Shown here piece after piece: positions 38,901 to 47,560 of a stretch of DNA of 64,000 nt. The stretch lies in contig CAVWBA010000022.1 in the NCBI GenBank assembly GCA_963753135.1, positions 1-64,000 of the forward strand, written 5' to 3'. Position 1 is the stretch's first letter; the number at the start of each line of letters is the position of its first letter. Below the pieces are notes generated by a model. The model saw only the letters and a program-made list of their open reading frames with translations. It had not been told where the DNA came from and searched no databases. The DNA comes from Roseiarcus sp963753135 (GTDB lineage: Bacteria; Pseudomonadota; Alphaproteobacteria; Rhizobiales; Beijerinckiaceae). Both the position numbers and the translations under genes were made by a program.

Positions 38901-39305
38901 TTGGCGACGCGTCCGCCCATTTGCGACGACTGCGGCTGAGGCTGCGTCGAGGTAGGCGCTGAGCAAATTGCGCCAGTCCTCGACGTCGAGACTGGTCGCA
39001 AGGCCGGTCGATCCGACGAGATCGCAGAACATCACCGCGACGGGGCGGCGCTCGCCCGAAATTTCAGGGATTTTGCGCCGCAGCGGCGAGAACTGGCGCC
39101 GGGCTGCGCTCCGTCGAAAGCGCCGGGGCGATCAACCCCCGATCGCGGTGAGCAGCTTGCGCCGATCGCCGACGGCCGAGACGCCAATCTGCCTGAGGTC
39201 TTCCGCCGTCACATGACAGAGAACATGCTCGTCGATCCCGTTCTCGCGAAAGGCCGCCTCATACTCGTCGAGACCAAGGCCCCGAAGCCACCCCCCCACG
39301 TCCAT
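35971..39305 (-). CDS. SAM-domain / adenylate cyclase / AAA ATPase / TPR signalling protein (frameshifted N-terminus)
   Basis: About 1,110 residues in the order SAM, class III cyclase, AAA, TPR. The SAM domain starts at ATG 39305: MDVGGWLRGLGLDEYEAAFR and TAEDLRQIGVSAVGDRRKLL. The cyclase part reads RRPVAVMFCDLVGSTGLATS, GRVAKTLGDGLMALFGHPIA and VARIGIESGAVVVDAAGEIF. The AAA part has Walker A VGEAGIGKSRLLEEF and Walker B PIVLVLEDLHWADP. Roughly 450 C-terminal residues are TPR-like helices. The class is common in rhizobia and thought to act as a cyclase-linked sensor. Several indels lie between 38800 and 39130. Whether the cyclase is active cannot be told until they are corrected. Confidence 0.85.
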
Positions 39306-39630
39306 GGCAGGGCTCCCCAACATGGGCTGGATAATCGCGCAGCAGCGCGGCGCTGTCCAGCTTGCCGTTGATCCCGTGGGGTTGAGATCGACTTGGCCGA
39401 CAGCCAAGAGCGGAGTGAGGGTTGGCGCAAGCGAGCGACGCCAACCGGTCCGGCGGCGCAGCCTTCGCCTTTAGCCAAAGTCCGCTTCGCGGCCGATCCC
39501 GTAACGCCGCCGAAAGGCCTGCCGCCGTAACCAGCGCCGTCCACGCCATGCGGTTGGGTCTCCGGCCTTGACAGGTCCGAGCGCCTTGGCGCGCACTCTC
39601 CTCACATAGGCTGAAAGGCGGACGGCAAAA
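39306..39630. other. Intergenic, no feature seen
   Basis: The gap between the divergent cyclase/ATPase gene and a small hypothetical gene. I find no convincing reading frame, RNA gene, repeat or hairpin. Open frames here lack ribosome sites and family features. Confidence 0.5.
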
Positions 39631-39867
39631 ATGAGCAAGGACCCTGCAAGCGAGTCTCGTTCCAATTCTGCAATCGTCTTGGACGCCCCCACGGCGGCGC
39701 CTCATCCAGAAGAGATGCGCGCGACCGTACGGCTTCGGATCGGGAGCTCGGTGTCGCTCGATGCGACGGCGCGCGCCACGCCCGCCGGTTTGATAGCCGT
39801 AGGGCTGCTCGTCACAGCAATCCTCGCGCCGCTGTTGATCTTCGGCAAAAGCAATCGCGCGCGGTGA
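39631..39867 (+). CDS. Small hypothetical membrane-anchored protein
   Basis: A 78-residue frame beginning MSKDPASESRSNSAIVLDAP, with one C-terminal transmembrane helix (TPAGLIAVGLLVTAILAPLLI) and a short basic end. A GGCGGACGG stretch precedes the ATG. The hydrophilic N-terminus and tail-anchor plan are plausible for a real gene. I do not recognise it, and it could be a chance frame. Confidence 0.45.
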   Translation: MSKDPASESRSNSAIVLDAPTAAPHPEEMRATVRLRIGSSVSLDATARATPAGLIAVGLLVTAILAPLLIFGKSNRAR

Positions 39868-40093
39868 GGGAGAGCCCGGAGGCCGGCTGAACCCTCCGCC
39901 GGCTAGGAGTGCGCCCCCTTCGCATGGATTCGTCATCGCGAGGAGGCCGAAGGCCGGCGCGGGATCCAGGGGAACGCAGGGCGCCCCCACATTCTCTGAA
40001 TTGCTTCGTCGCCATAGCCCGTCCGGAAGGACGGGCGTCTTTCCACGCCCTATGGCTCCCGCAATAACGATTCCATACCGAACGCAGGACGCC

Positions 40094-40300
40094 CTAACAG
40101 ATTGTCTGGGCCCCAATTTGCATGAGCGTCCGCCCCAGCGGGCCGGCGGCCTCAGGCGGCAGAACGACCGACAGCCGACCTTCGACGCCACGGAGGTCTT
40201 CAAACGATAGCGTCAAACGAATGGGCGCGTTGTCCTCGCCCCGCTCAATCTCCCATCCGGTAAGGGAGACAGAACGCGCTTGCACAGGATCCTCGGCCAT
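40094..40300 (-). CDS. Small hypothetical protein with C-terminal Cys
   Basis: A 68-residue frame reading MAEDPVQARSVSLTGWEIER and ending GRTLMQIGAQTIC. It is preceded by GGAAACAAACGGA and an AT-rich stretch (40330-40365) that could be its promoter. Its Glu/Asp/Leu composition with alternating beta-like segments suggests a folded domain. No family recognised. It is downstream of the radical SAM/RimK/GNAT genes on the same strand, though 620 bases away and with its own likely promoter. Confidence 0.55.
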   Translation of the reverse strand: MAEDPVQARSVSLTGWEIERGEDNAPIRLTLSFEDLRGVEGRLSVVLPPEAAGPLGRTLMQIGAQTIC

Positions 40301-40614
40301 TCCGTTTGTTTCCGCAGTTGATAGTCAATCGCTATATATATTAAAATATATCGAGTAAACCGAGAGCGCGCCGTGGGTTCGCTTAGGCCGATCGCTCGAA
40401 AGAGAGCGGGCGCTTTGGTCAAAACCATTCCACTTGTATCCGAAGTACAAGGGCGCTTATGTGAGAAAAGCACGCCTTTCGGGGGCTCGCGTTGGCTGGG
40501 GGGAGCCTATGCCGAGCGTGTTCAGGTCGTTCGATAAGCTTACCGGGGCGTTTGCAGCGGCCGCCCTGGACCCGGCCCGCTCGGACGACCGCCATCGTCC
40601 TGAACCTGATTTGC

Positions 40615-40643
40615 TTGACAAAATCAGAAATATATGCTATACG
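40615..40643 (+). promoter_or_regulatory. Near-consensus housekeeping promoter with no gene after it
   Basis: TTGACA (40615-40620) and TATACG (40638-40643) are exactly 17 bases apart, close to the sigma-70/RpoD consensus and inside a CTATAC context favoured by alphaproteobacteria. A hairpin (40666-40691) and a T-rich stretch about 120 bases on follow, but no coding frame with family features. Confidence 0.5.
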
Positions 40644-40817
40644 TTCCTACTAGCGGAATCTCACTTCCCGCTCGCCGGCAGACGGGCGGGATGACGAGAA
40701 GCCGTCGCTGTTTGAAGCGCCGGTCCGCAACCCGCCGCGCGAGCTGCACCGGAACAGATTTTTTTTATTTTTTCGGCCATAACCCTTTGAAAAGTCCAGA
40801 TTCGGCCAAATAAATCC

Positions 40818-40851
40818 AAATAAATCCAAGGATTTTCGCTTGGATTTATTT
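40818..40851. terminator. AT-rich perfect 13-bp hairpin after the radical SAM gene
   Basis: AAATAAATCCAAG (40818-40830) pairs perfectly with CTTGGATTTATTT (40839-40851) around an 8-base loop. Another AAATAAATCC copy lies immediately before it (40808-40817). Because it sits 73 bases past the stop of the minus-strand radical SAM gene and ends in T-rich arms on both strands, it may be a bidirectional terminator. Confidence 0.5.
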
Positions 40852-40923
40852 GAATTTGCTTGACACGAACTCGCGCGCTGGTTGAACCCACGGCCGACGG
40901 GAGGCTCAGCTCAAGAGCTGGCC

Positions 40924-42717
40924 TTACTTCACCGCCTCCACGCTCGGCTCGGGGACGTGGGCGCGGGCGTGCTTGTGCTCCTCGATGCGCTTCGCCTTTT
41001 CGCCGGCCTGCCGCGCGGCTTCGGTCAGCTGGTACATTTCCTGGTGGTCGTAGTCGTCGGAAGTCCGGAGCGCCTCGTCGGTATAGTTCTTGGCGTTCGG
41101 ATCGCGTTCCAGCGCGCGCGTCCAGAGGTGGATCTTGACGAACATCGCGAGGATCCGGCCGTAGGTCACCACCTGCCCGCCCCAATTGCGCGCATAGAAG
41201 ATCAGCGGGTTCTCGAGCGGCATTCCGGGCCTTCGGTCGCGGCGGTAGCGCCGCCGGATCATGCCGGTCTCGAGCGGATAGATGTTGTAGAAGTGGAAGC
41301 TCGCCCAGAACCAGGTGAGCAGATAAGCGACAGTGTCGGGGCGCGGGCCGCCGGCCACGGCGCGGCGGATGACCGTCTTGATGTGCTCGGGCGTGTAATA
41401 GGTGCGCCATGCGAGCCGATAGGCCTCCTGCCATTCCTCGCGCGACATGCGCGGATGGTCGGTGGTGACGTGCTCGAGGTCGAACTTGTTCAAGTCGGGG
41501 TCGATGTCGACGCCCTTCGCCACCGCCTTGGCGTGATCCTCGCTACCCGGGAGCGGCGTCAGGATCGAGAATTCGAGGATGTCGAGCGGCAGCTCGCGCT
41601 GGATGATCTGGATGCGCTTGACCAGCGATTCCTGCGTGTCGTTCGGGAAGCCGATGATATAGCCGCAATAGGTGATGCAGCGGCGCTTGCGCCATTCGAG
41701 CAGGAGCTCGCGATAGTCGGAGATGTGGTTCTGCTTCTTCTTCGCCGAGGCCAGATTGTCGGGATCGATGTTCTCAAGCCCGATGAACACGCGCTTGACG
41801 CCAGCCGCCACCGCCTTCTCGATGAAGCGGGGAATCTTGTGGCAGGCCGTGTCGACCTGGATGATGAAGCGCGAATGGATGCCCTGCTGGCGCAGTTCGA
41901 TCAGCCGGTCGAAGATCGATTCCCAGTTGCGATTGCGGGCGAGATTGTCGTCGGTGATGAAGAAGTAGCGGACGCCATTGGCGACGTTGATCCGCACCAA
42001 AGCTTCGATGTCGTCGGCGGTGCGATAGCGCGACTTGCGCCCCTGCACGTTGATGATGGTGCAGAACGAGCACAAGAAAGGACAGCCGCGCCCGGCGTCG
42101 AAGCTCGAGATCATGCCCAGCGTGCGCCCCACGCGCTCGGGCGGCATATAGGGGCCGGTCGCGCCTTCGAGCCCGGGCAGATCGTGGAGGTAATTGTAGA
42201 TCGGTTTGAGCGCGCCCGCCGCAGCGTCGCGCAGCACTTCGTCGAAGCGCCCCTCCGCTTCGCCCGCATAGAGCGTGATGCCGAGGTCGAGCGCTTGCTT
42301 GAGCGAATCGGGGGTCTCCGGCAACATCGAGAGGCAGCCTGAAACATGGAACCCGCCGATCACCACCGGCACGCCCGCCGCGCGCAGCGGCCGGGCGCAG
42401 TCCATGACGCGCGGGAACTGATTCGACTGGACGCCGACAAAGCCGACCATGCCGAAACCGCCATTGTCCTTTATCTGGCGGGCGATACGGTCTACCCGTA
42501 CGCGGGTGTTGGTCTCGTCGACCGGAAAGATCTCGATATCCACGTCCTCGCCGAGGACCTGATCTTCCATGCATTTCTGCGCGATGCCGAAGAGACACGC
42601 GAGCGAATTGGAGGGCAGCGCCGACTTCCACCACTGGATGACGTAGCCCTGGTCGTCGTAGTGCGACGGCTTGACGAGAAAAAGCAGGAAACGTCGGCGC
42701 GCTGCGATCTCCGGCAT
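40924..42717 (-). CDS. B12-fold radical SAM protein of unknown substrate
   Basis: A complete 597-residue radical SAM enzyme. The 4Fe-4S cysteines are Cys212, Cys216 and Cys219 in AGRGCPFLCSFCTIINVQGR. An N-terminal Rossmann-like cobalamin-type domain precedes it (MVGFVGVQSNQFPRVMD, GVPVVIGGFHVSGCLSML), but the DxHxxG base-off motif is not visible. After the TIM-barrel part (RYFFITDDNLARNRNWESIF, FIGLENIDPDNL, ITYCGYIIGFPNDT, SILTPLPGSEDH) a long C-terminal domain has aromatic-rich helices (TWFWASFHFYNIYPLE). GGGGAG precedes ATG 42717. Substrate unknown. Relatives act on hopanoids, bacteriochlorophyll-like tetrapyrroles or peptides. Confidence 0.85.
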   Translation of the reverse strand: MPEIAARRRFLLFLVKPSHYDDQGYVIQWWKSALPSNSLACLFGIAQKCMEDQVLGEDVDIEIFPVDETNTRVRVDRIARQIKDNGGFGMVGFVGVQSNQFPRVMDCARPLRAAGVPVVIGGFHVSGCLSMLPETPDSLKQALDLGITLYAGEAEGRFDEVLRDAAAGALKPIYNYLHDLPGLEGATGPYMPPERVGRTLGMISSFDAGRGCPFLCSFCTIINVQGRKSRYRTADDIEALVRINVANGVRYFFITDDNLARNRNWESIFDRLIELRQQGIHSRFIIQVDTACHKIPRFIEKAVAAGVKRVFIGLENIDPDNLASAKKKQNHISDYRELLLEWRKRRCITYCGYIIGFPNDTQESLVKRIQIIQRELPLDILEFSILTPLPGSEDHAKAVAKGVDIDPDLNKFDLEHVTTDHPRMSREEWQEAYRLAWRTYYTPEHIKTVIRRAVAGGPRPDTVAYLLTWFWASFHFYNIYPLETGMIRRRYRRDRRPGMPLENPLIFYARNWGGQVVTYGRILAMFVKIHLWTRALERDPNAKNYTDEALRTSDDYDHQEMYQLTEAARQAGEKAKRIEEHKHARAHVPEPSVEAVK

Positions 42718-42917
42718 TTTGGCTCCCCGCCCAATAACGGCCCGTCCGAATCTGGCCCTGCAGTCGCCCCCTACCGATCGCGACCGTTACCAGCCCTCGC
42801 CCGAATGCGCAATCGCCGCCCTCGGCGTAGGGGAGCCGTGTCGCCCTAGCGCGCCACGGTTACGCGCAGGTGTGTCGTAAGGATCACAGTCACGCTGGCG
42901 ACTCGGAGCGTCGCGCG

Positions 42918-44399
42918 TCAGGCGCCGATCCGCTTGATGAACCAGTTGAGAATTCGCGTCCAGATCTCGTCCTTGCCGATCAGGTCCTCGACCCCGTGTT
43001 CGAGGTTCGGGTTGTCGTTGACCTCGATGACGACGATTTCCCCGTCAGTTTCCTTGATGTCGACGCCGTAAAGGCCTGGGCCGATCGCACGCACGGCCCT
43101 GAGCGCCGTGTCGATGACGCGCGGGGGCGCGTCGCCGAGGGCGAGCGTCTTCGATCCCCCCTCCTGCGCCCCGTTCGGCCCATGCTTGATGATCTGCCAG
43201 TGCCCGCGCGCCATCTGGTACTGGCAGACAAACAGCGGCTCGCCGTCGAGCACGCCGACCCGCCAATCGAACGTCGTCGGCATGAACTTCTGCGCCAGCA
43301 AGAGGTCGGTGTCCTCGAACAGTTTGTCGGACAGCCTCTTCAGCTCTTCGGCGTTCTCGACCTTGTGCACGCCGCGCGAGAACGAGCCGTCCGGAATCTT
43401 GACCACCATCGGCCAGCCGAGCTGGCGCTCGGCCTTGATGAGGTCCGCATCGTCGGCCAGCATCACGGTCGGGGGCGTGGGCACGCCATGCGCCTCCAGA
43501 AGCTCGTTCAGGTAGACCTTGTTGGTGCAGCGGATCATCGCCTGCGGATCGTCGATGACCGGCATGCCTTCGCTTCTGGCGCGCTGGGCGAAGCGATAGG
43601 TGAAATTGTCGATCGAGGTGGTCGCGCGGATGAAGAGAGCGTCGAATTCGGCCAATTCCGCGAGCTGCCTGCGAGTGATGAGCTCGACCTCCACCGACTG
43701 CTTTTCGGCGATCCGCTGGAAATGTCTCAGCGTCTCGGGAGAGGACGGGGGCAGCTCTTCCTGCGGGTCGTACAGAACGGCCAGCGAGTAACGGGCGATC
43801 GGGCGACCGCGCGGATTGCGCCAGTCGCGCTGGGTGTGCCGATGCAGACTCGTGCGGAAGAATTCCGTCTCTTCCGGCCCGAGCTTGGCGAGCGGCCGGG
43901 CGCGCAGCCGGTCGATCTTCCAGTACTTGCCGGGCGTGATGGTGACCTCAATCGCCGGGCAGCGGTACCAGTCGAACAGGAGCCGGCCGAAGGCTTCGAA
44001 ACGCTGATCCTGGGCGAGGCCGAAGCAGAACAGAAGGTCGAAGGTTGTATCCTCCGTCGCGTGCGCCTTGGTCGCCGCCGCGGTCAGCGCCTCCTGCAAT
44101 TCCGGCAGCGACTGCTCGTAGAGTTTGAGCTCGCGCAAGTCGAGCATCGTCTCGACGGTTGGAATCACCCGATGCCCGCGCGCTTCGGCAAGCAGAGAGG
44201 CGTAATAGCCCTTGGATTGATAATTATAGGAGCGCGACAGATTGATGATTTTCGCCCGCCCAAGACCCGCAAACAGTTTGGGGCGCGCCAGATAATCGCC
44301 CGTGGTTATGACTTTGTGCGGCGTGTCGGCGTTGGGAAAGTCGCGCGCCTGATCGACCAGAATGACCCAGCCGTTCATGACGCGCGCCACTCGGGCCAT
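42918..44399 (-). CDS. RimK-family ATP-grasp ligase with RimK-like N-terminal domain
   Basis: A complete 493-residue protein. The N-terminal half (HKVITTGDYLARPKLFAGLG, KIINLSRSYNYQSKGYYASL) is the RimK-type accessory domain. The C-terminal half is an ATP-grasp domain (KVYLNELLEAHGVPTPPTVM, WPMVVKIPDGSFSRGVHKVE, FDWRVGVLDGEPLFVCQYQM and metal-binding VVIEVNDNPNLEHGVEDLIG). ATP-grasp enzymes of this type join a carboxylate to an amine and add amino acids to protein or peptide ends. The substrate is unknown. It lies 114 bases after the GNAT gene in the same direction. ATG 44378 is an alternative start. Confidence 0.85.
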   Translation of the reverse strand: MARVARVMNGWVILVDQARDFPNADTPHKVITTGDYLARPKLFAGLGRAKIINLSRSYNYQSKGYYASLLAEARGHRVIPTVETMLDLRELKLYEQSLPELQEALTAAATKAHATEDTTFDLLFCFGLAQDQRFEAFGRLLFDWYRCPAIEVTITPGKYWKIDRLRARPLAKLGPEETEFFRTSLHRHTQRDWRNPRGRPIARYSLAVLYDPQEELPPSSPETLRHFQRIAEKQSVEVELITRRQLAELAEFDALFIRATTSIDNFTYRFAQRARSEGMPVIDDPQAMIRCTNKVYLNELLEAHGVPTPPTVMLADDADLIKAERQLGWPMVVKIPDGSFSRGVHKVENAEELKRLSDKLFEDTDLLLAQKFMPTTFDWRVGVLDGEPLFVCQYQMARGHWQIIKHGPNGAQEGGSKTLALGDAPPRVIDTALRAVRAIGPGLYGVDIKETDGEIVVIEVNDNPNLEHGVEDLIGKDEIWTRILNWFIKRIGA

Positions 44400-44513
44400 G
44401 CGGACAGTCGCGACAGCTTTTGCATGATGACGGGCGGAAGCGTCCCTGAGTTTCGGTGCGGAAGGTTCGACGACGACCGGCGCAACTCAGTTCCGCGCTT
44501 CTCTCGCCTCCCC

Positions 44514-45058
44514 CTAGCGCAGGCGCGATGCGCGGCGCAACGGTCGAACGCACTCGGTCAGGGAATTGTTCCCTGCTTCGTGCTGCGGGATGGGGAGCAG
44601 CGACTTCTCGTAGCGCAAAGCGGTCGCCCCGTCCGCGTAATAATGCGCGTGCTCGCCGAACTGGCGGAAGCCGCAGCTCTCGTAGAGCGCGATCGCCGCG
44701 GAATTGTCGTAGCGGACTTCGAGGGTGAGCGCCTCGCAGCGGCGCCGACGCGCGTAAGCCTCGCAAGCTTGCAACAACGCGCGGCCGACGCCGCGCCGAG
44801 CGAATTGCGCGCCAACCGCAAGCGAATAGATGCGCAAAGCCCGCGCGCCCTTGCGCAGCGAGACCAAGGCGTAGCCCGCCAGTTCATCGTCGATGGTCGC
44901 CGCGATCACCGGCCGATGGGCGCCCTCAGAAATTCGCGCAAGGAGCGCCGCGAAACCCGGTCGCTCTCGAAGGATTCGTTCTCGAGCCTTGCAATCGCCT
45001 CGAGGTCGCGAGGGCGAGCCTCGCGGATGTTGATGCCGCTCCGGCGCCAGTTGTTCAT
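44514..45058 (-). CDS. GNAT-family N-acetyltransferase (one frameshift)
   Basis: About 181 residues. The N-terminal part MNNWRRSGINIREARPRDLE and NESFESDRVSRRSLREFL is in one frame. After an indel near 44930 the acetyl-CoA-binding core follows: IYSLAVGAQFARRGVGRALL (the R-x-x-G-x-G/A loop) and YDNSAAIALYESCGFRQFGE. The pair GNAT-RimK is found together in many proteobacteria, sometimes with the acetyltransferase fused to a C39-like peptidase; no C39 domain is visible here. The acceptor is unknown. Confidence 0.8.
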
Positions 45059-45207
45059 GCTGAAAAAACCGGCTCCCTCGGCGCCCGCCCAAACGGCATG
45101 AGACGTCGCCTTAAAGCTGGCGCGCTCATATCCCCGTCTGTTCCCCGGCCGATGCAATCGCTGGGCCGGAGAGCCAGACGGCAATTCGAGAGGATCGGCG
45201 AAGGCCC

Positions 45208-45933
45208 TTAGGCCATGTATTGGCCGCCGTTGGCGGTCAGGGTCGAGCCGGTGATGAAGCCCGCGTCGTCGGAAGCGAGGAACACGACGCAGCGAGCGAT
45301 CTCCTCCGGCTGGCCAAGGCGGCGTACCGGAATTTGGGGGATAATCGATTTTTCGAGAACGTCTTTCGGCACCGCCATCACCATTTCAGTCGCGATATAG
45401 CCGGGACAGATGGCGTTGACCGTCACTCCCTTGTTGGCGTTCTCCTGCGCAAGCGCCTTGGTGAAGCCGATGTCGCCGGCCTTCGCGGCCGAATAATTGA
45501 CCTGACCCATCTGGCCCTTCTGGCCGTTGATCGACGAGATGTTGATGATGCGGCCGAAACCGCGCTCGCGCATGCCCTCGATCACCGGACGGCACATATT
45601 GAACAGGGAATTCAGATTGGTGTTGATGACGTCGCACCACTGGTCCGGGGTCATCTTGTGGAACATCCCGTCCCTGGTGATCCCGGCGTTGTTGACGAGA
45701 ATATCGACCGGACCCAGGTCGCCCGCGACTTTGGCGAGCCCACCCACGCAGTCTTCGTATTTCGCAACATTCCACTTGTAGACGTGCACGCCCGTCTCCG
45801 CCTTGAACTTGGCGGCGGCTTCGTCGTTGGAATGGTAGGTCGCCGCGACTTGGCATCCGGCGGCCTTCAACCCTCTGGATACGGCGGCCCCAATACCGCG
45901 CGTGCCGCCCGTCACCACTGCGACTCTCGCCAT
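45208..45933 (-). CDS. phaB: Acetoacetyl-CoA reductase
   Basis: A complete 241-residue short-chain dehydrogenase that makes (R)-3-hydroxybutyryl-CoA for polyhydroxybutyrate. The NADPH-binding Rossmann start is VAVVTGGTRGIGAAVSRGLK. The Ser-Tyr-Lys triad lies in NISSINGQKGQMGQVNYSAA then K. DILVNNAGITRDGMFHKM and YIATEMVMAVPKDVLEKSII are typical PhaB sequences. GGGAGGAAAC precedes ATG 45933. It follows phaA by 50 bases in the same operon; no phaC synthase is visible. Confidence 0.94.
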   Translation of the reverse strand: MARVAVVTGGTRGIGAAVSRGLKAAGCQVAATYHSNDEAAAKFKAETGVHVYKWNVAKYEDCVGGLAKVAGDLGPVDILVNNAGITRDGMFHKMTPDQWCDVINTNLNSLFNMCRPVIEGMRERGFGRIINISSINGQKGQMGQVNYSAAKAGDIGFTKALAQENANKGVTVNAICPGYIATEMVMAVPKDVLEKSIIPQIPVRRLGQPEEIARCVVFLASDDAGFITGSTLTANGGQYMA

Positions 45934-45983
45934 GTTTCCTCCCAAGATTTTTTAACGCGCGCCGTTGAACCGGTGCGCGTGGA

Positions 45984-47162
45984 CTACCGTTCGACCGCCA
46001 TCGCTATCCCCATGCCGCCGCCGATGCAAAGCGTCGCTAAGCCTTTTTTGGCGTTACGGCGCGCCATTTCGTGCAACAACGTCGTCAGAACCCGCGCGCC
46101 CGAAGCGCCGATCGGATGGCCGAGCGCAATCGCGCCGCCGTTGACGTTGACGATCGACGGATCCCAGCCCAGGTCCTTGTTGACCGCGAGCGCCTGGGCG
46201 GCGAAGGCTTCGTTCGCCTCCACGAGCTCAAGGTCCTTGACCGACCAGCCCGCCTTCTCCAGCGCCCTGCGAGTCGCCGGAATTGGCCCCGTGCCCATGA
46301 TCGCCGGATCGACGCCCGCCGTCGCCCAGGCGACGATGCGCGCCATCGGCGTGAGCCCCCTGCGCTTGGCCTCGGCGGCGCTCATGATGACCAAGGCTGC
46401 CGCCCCGTCGTTCACGCCCGAGGCGTTGCCGGCCGTCACCGTCCCCTCCTTGGAAAAAGCAGGCTTGAGTTTCGCCATCGCATCGTACGTCGACCCGGCG
46501 CGCGGATATTCGTCGGCGTCGACGACGATGTCGCCCTTGCGCGTCGACACGGTCACGGGCGAAATCTCCTCCTTGAACCGCCCTGCCTTTTGCGCCGCCT
46601 CGGCCTTATTCTGCGAGCCGACCGCGAAGCGATCCTGCTCCTCGCGGGTGATCTGCCACTTCTTGGCGATGTTTTCCGCCGTATTGCCCATGTGGTAGCC
46701 ATGGAAGGCGTCGATCAGCCCGTCCTGCAGCATGGTGTCGACGAGCTTCATTTCCCCCATCTTGATCCCGCTGCGCAAATAGGCGGCGTGGGGCGCGAGC
46801 GACATCAATTCCTGGCCGCCCGCGACGATGATGTTGGCGTCGCCATTCGTGATCTGCTGGAGGCCCAGCGCAACCGCCCGCAACCCGCTGCCGCACAGTT
46901 GATTGACGCCGAAAGCGGTCTTTTCCTGCGGAACGCCGGCCTTCATCGCCGCCTGCCGCGCCGGATTTTGCCCCTGAGCGGCCGAGAGGATCTGCCCGAG
47001 GATCACCTCATCCACCTCGCCCGCCTCGACCTTCGCGGCTTCGAGAGCGCTCTTGATGGCGACGGCGCCCAGGTCATGCGCCGGAGTCGAGGCGAAGGCG
47101 CCGTTGAACGAGCCCACCGGGGTGCGTTTTGCGCTGGCGATGACAATTTCAGAGGCGGGCAT
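45984..47162 (-). CDS. phaA: Acetyl-CoA acetyltransferase (beta-ketothiolase)
   Basis: A complete 392-residue thiolase condensing two acetyl-CoA to acetoacetyl-CoA. The acyl-accepting Cys90 lies in GVNQLCGSGLRAVALGLQQI. The C-terminal His is in ALGHPIGASGARVLTTLLHE and the second Cys in LCIGGGMGIAMAVER. It begins MPASEIVIASAKRTPVGSFN. It is the first gene of the phaAB operon for polyhydroxybutyrate precursor formation. Confidence 0.95.
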   Translation of the reverse strand: MPASEIVIASAKRTPVGSFNGAFASTPAHDLGAVAIKSALEAAKVEAGEVDEVILGQILSAAQGQNPARQAAMKAGVPQEKTAFGVNQLCGSGLRAVALGLQQITNGDANIIVAGGQELMSLAPHAAYLRSGIKMGEMKLVDTMLQDGLIDAFHGYHMGNTAENIAKKWQITREEQDRFAVGSQNKAEAAQKAGRFKEEISPVTVSTRKGDIVVDADEYPRAGSTYDAMAKLKPAFSKEGTVTAGNASGVNDGAAALVIMSAAEAKRRGLTPMARIVAWATAGVDPAIMGTGPIPATRRALEKAGWSVKDLELVEANEAFAAQALAVNKDLGWDPSIVNVNGGAIALGHPIGASGARVLTTLLHEMARRNAKKGLATLCIGGGMGIAMAVER

Positions 47163-47281
47163 ATCGGTCTCCCTTTGGAGAAGATTGGCGAGAGCGCCGT
47201 AACTATACGATTTCTACACGATCCGTCACGTGTGGCGCTATAATTCTATATAGGCGCTGCAGCACGACAGGGTTAGCCCAA

Positions 47282-47309
47282 GTCGCCCGAGCGCTCTCGC
47301 TCGGGCGAC
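47282..47309. terminator. Perfect 12-bp GC-rich hairpin between phaA and tRNA-Val
   Basis: GTCGCCCGAGCG (47282-47293) pairs perfectly with CGCTCGGGCGAC (47298-47309) around a 4-base loop. It lies downstream of the minus-strand tRNA-Val and upstream of phaA, so it could end the tRNA transcript. No T-run follows on either strand. Confidence 0.45.
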
Positions 47310-47365
47310 CGAGCCCCCGGCTTGGGGAAAGACGAGCACGCCCTGTCGGGAGCGGCCTTTGGCAA

Positions 47366-47440
47366 TGGTGGGCGATGCAGGGATCGAACCTGCGACCCCT
47401 CCCGTGTGAAGGGAGTGCTCTACCGCTGAGCTAATCGCCC
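47366..47440 (-). tRNA. tRNA-Val (anticodon CAC)
   Basis: Seventy-five bases reading GGGCGATTAGCTCAGCGGTA at the 5' end, anticodon stem CTCCC with loop TTCACAC (anticodon CAC), T arm with GGTTCGATCC, and an encoded CCA. Acceptor GGGCGAT pairs with ATCGCCC. Confidence 0.94.
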
Positions 47441-47560
47441 CCGCCTCAAGGTCGGCCCTTTATGGCCCCCGTGAGAGCCAAGTCAAGAAGCGGCTCGGCG
47501 CGACGAACCGGCTGCGGGTCTCCTGTTGCGGCGGCCCGCGCGGCGGGAGATAAGGGCGCG

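Larger units (their letters stand above)
40301..40923. other. AT-rich intergenic region with promoter-like and hairpin elements
   Basis: A 620-base gap, unusually AT-rich in places. It holds an AT dyad (TATATATTAAAATATA, about 40334-40349), a near-consensus promoter (40615-40643), a 9-bp hairpin (40666-40691), a T-run (about 40759-40773) and a strong AT-rich hairpin (40818-40851). I see no convincing coding frame in it. Confidence 0.5.

Noticed and set aside
40434..40694. 86-residue plus-strand frame in the AT-rich gap
   Set aside because: No ribosome site, no family pattern, and it runs through the promoter-like element and hairpin.
42870..45101. 743-residue plus-strand open frame across the RimK and GNAT genes
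   Set aside because: It is antisense to two recognisable genes; Arg/Glu/Asp-rich shadow composition typical of GC-rich DNA.
45220..46698. Plus-strand frame over phaB and phaA
   Set aside because: Antisense to two standard PHB genes.
47282..47309. Riboswitch upstream of phaA
   Set aside because: Only one GC-rich stem is present, with no conserved aptamer core, so a simple hairpin is the fair call.
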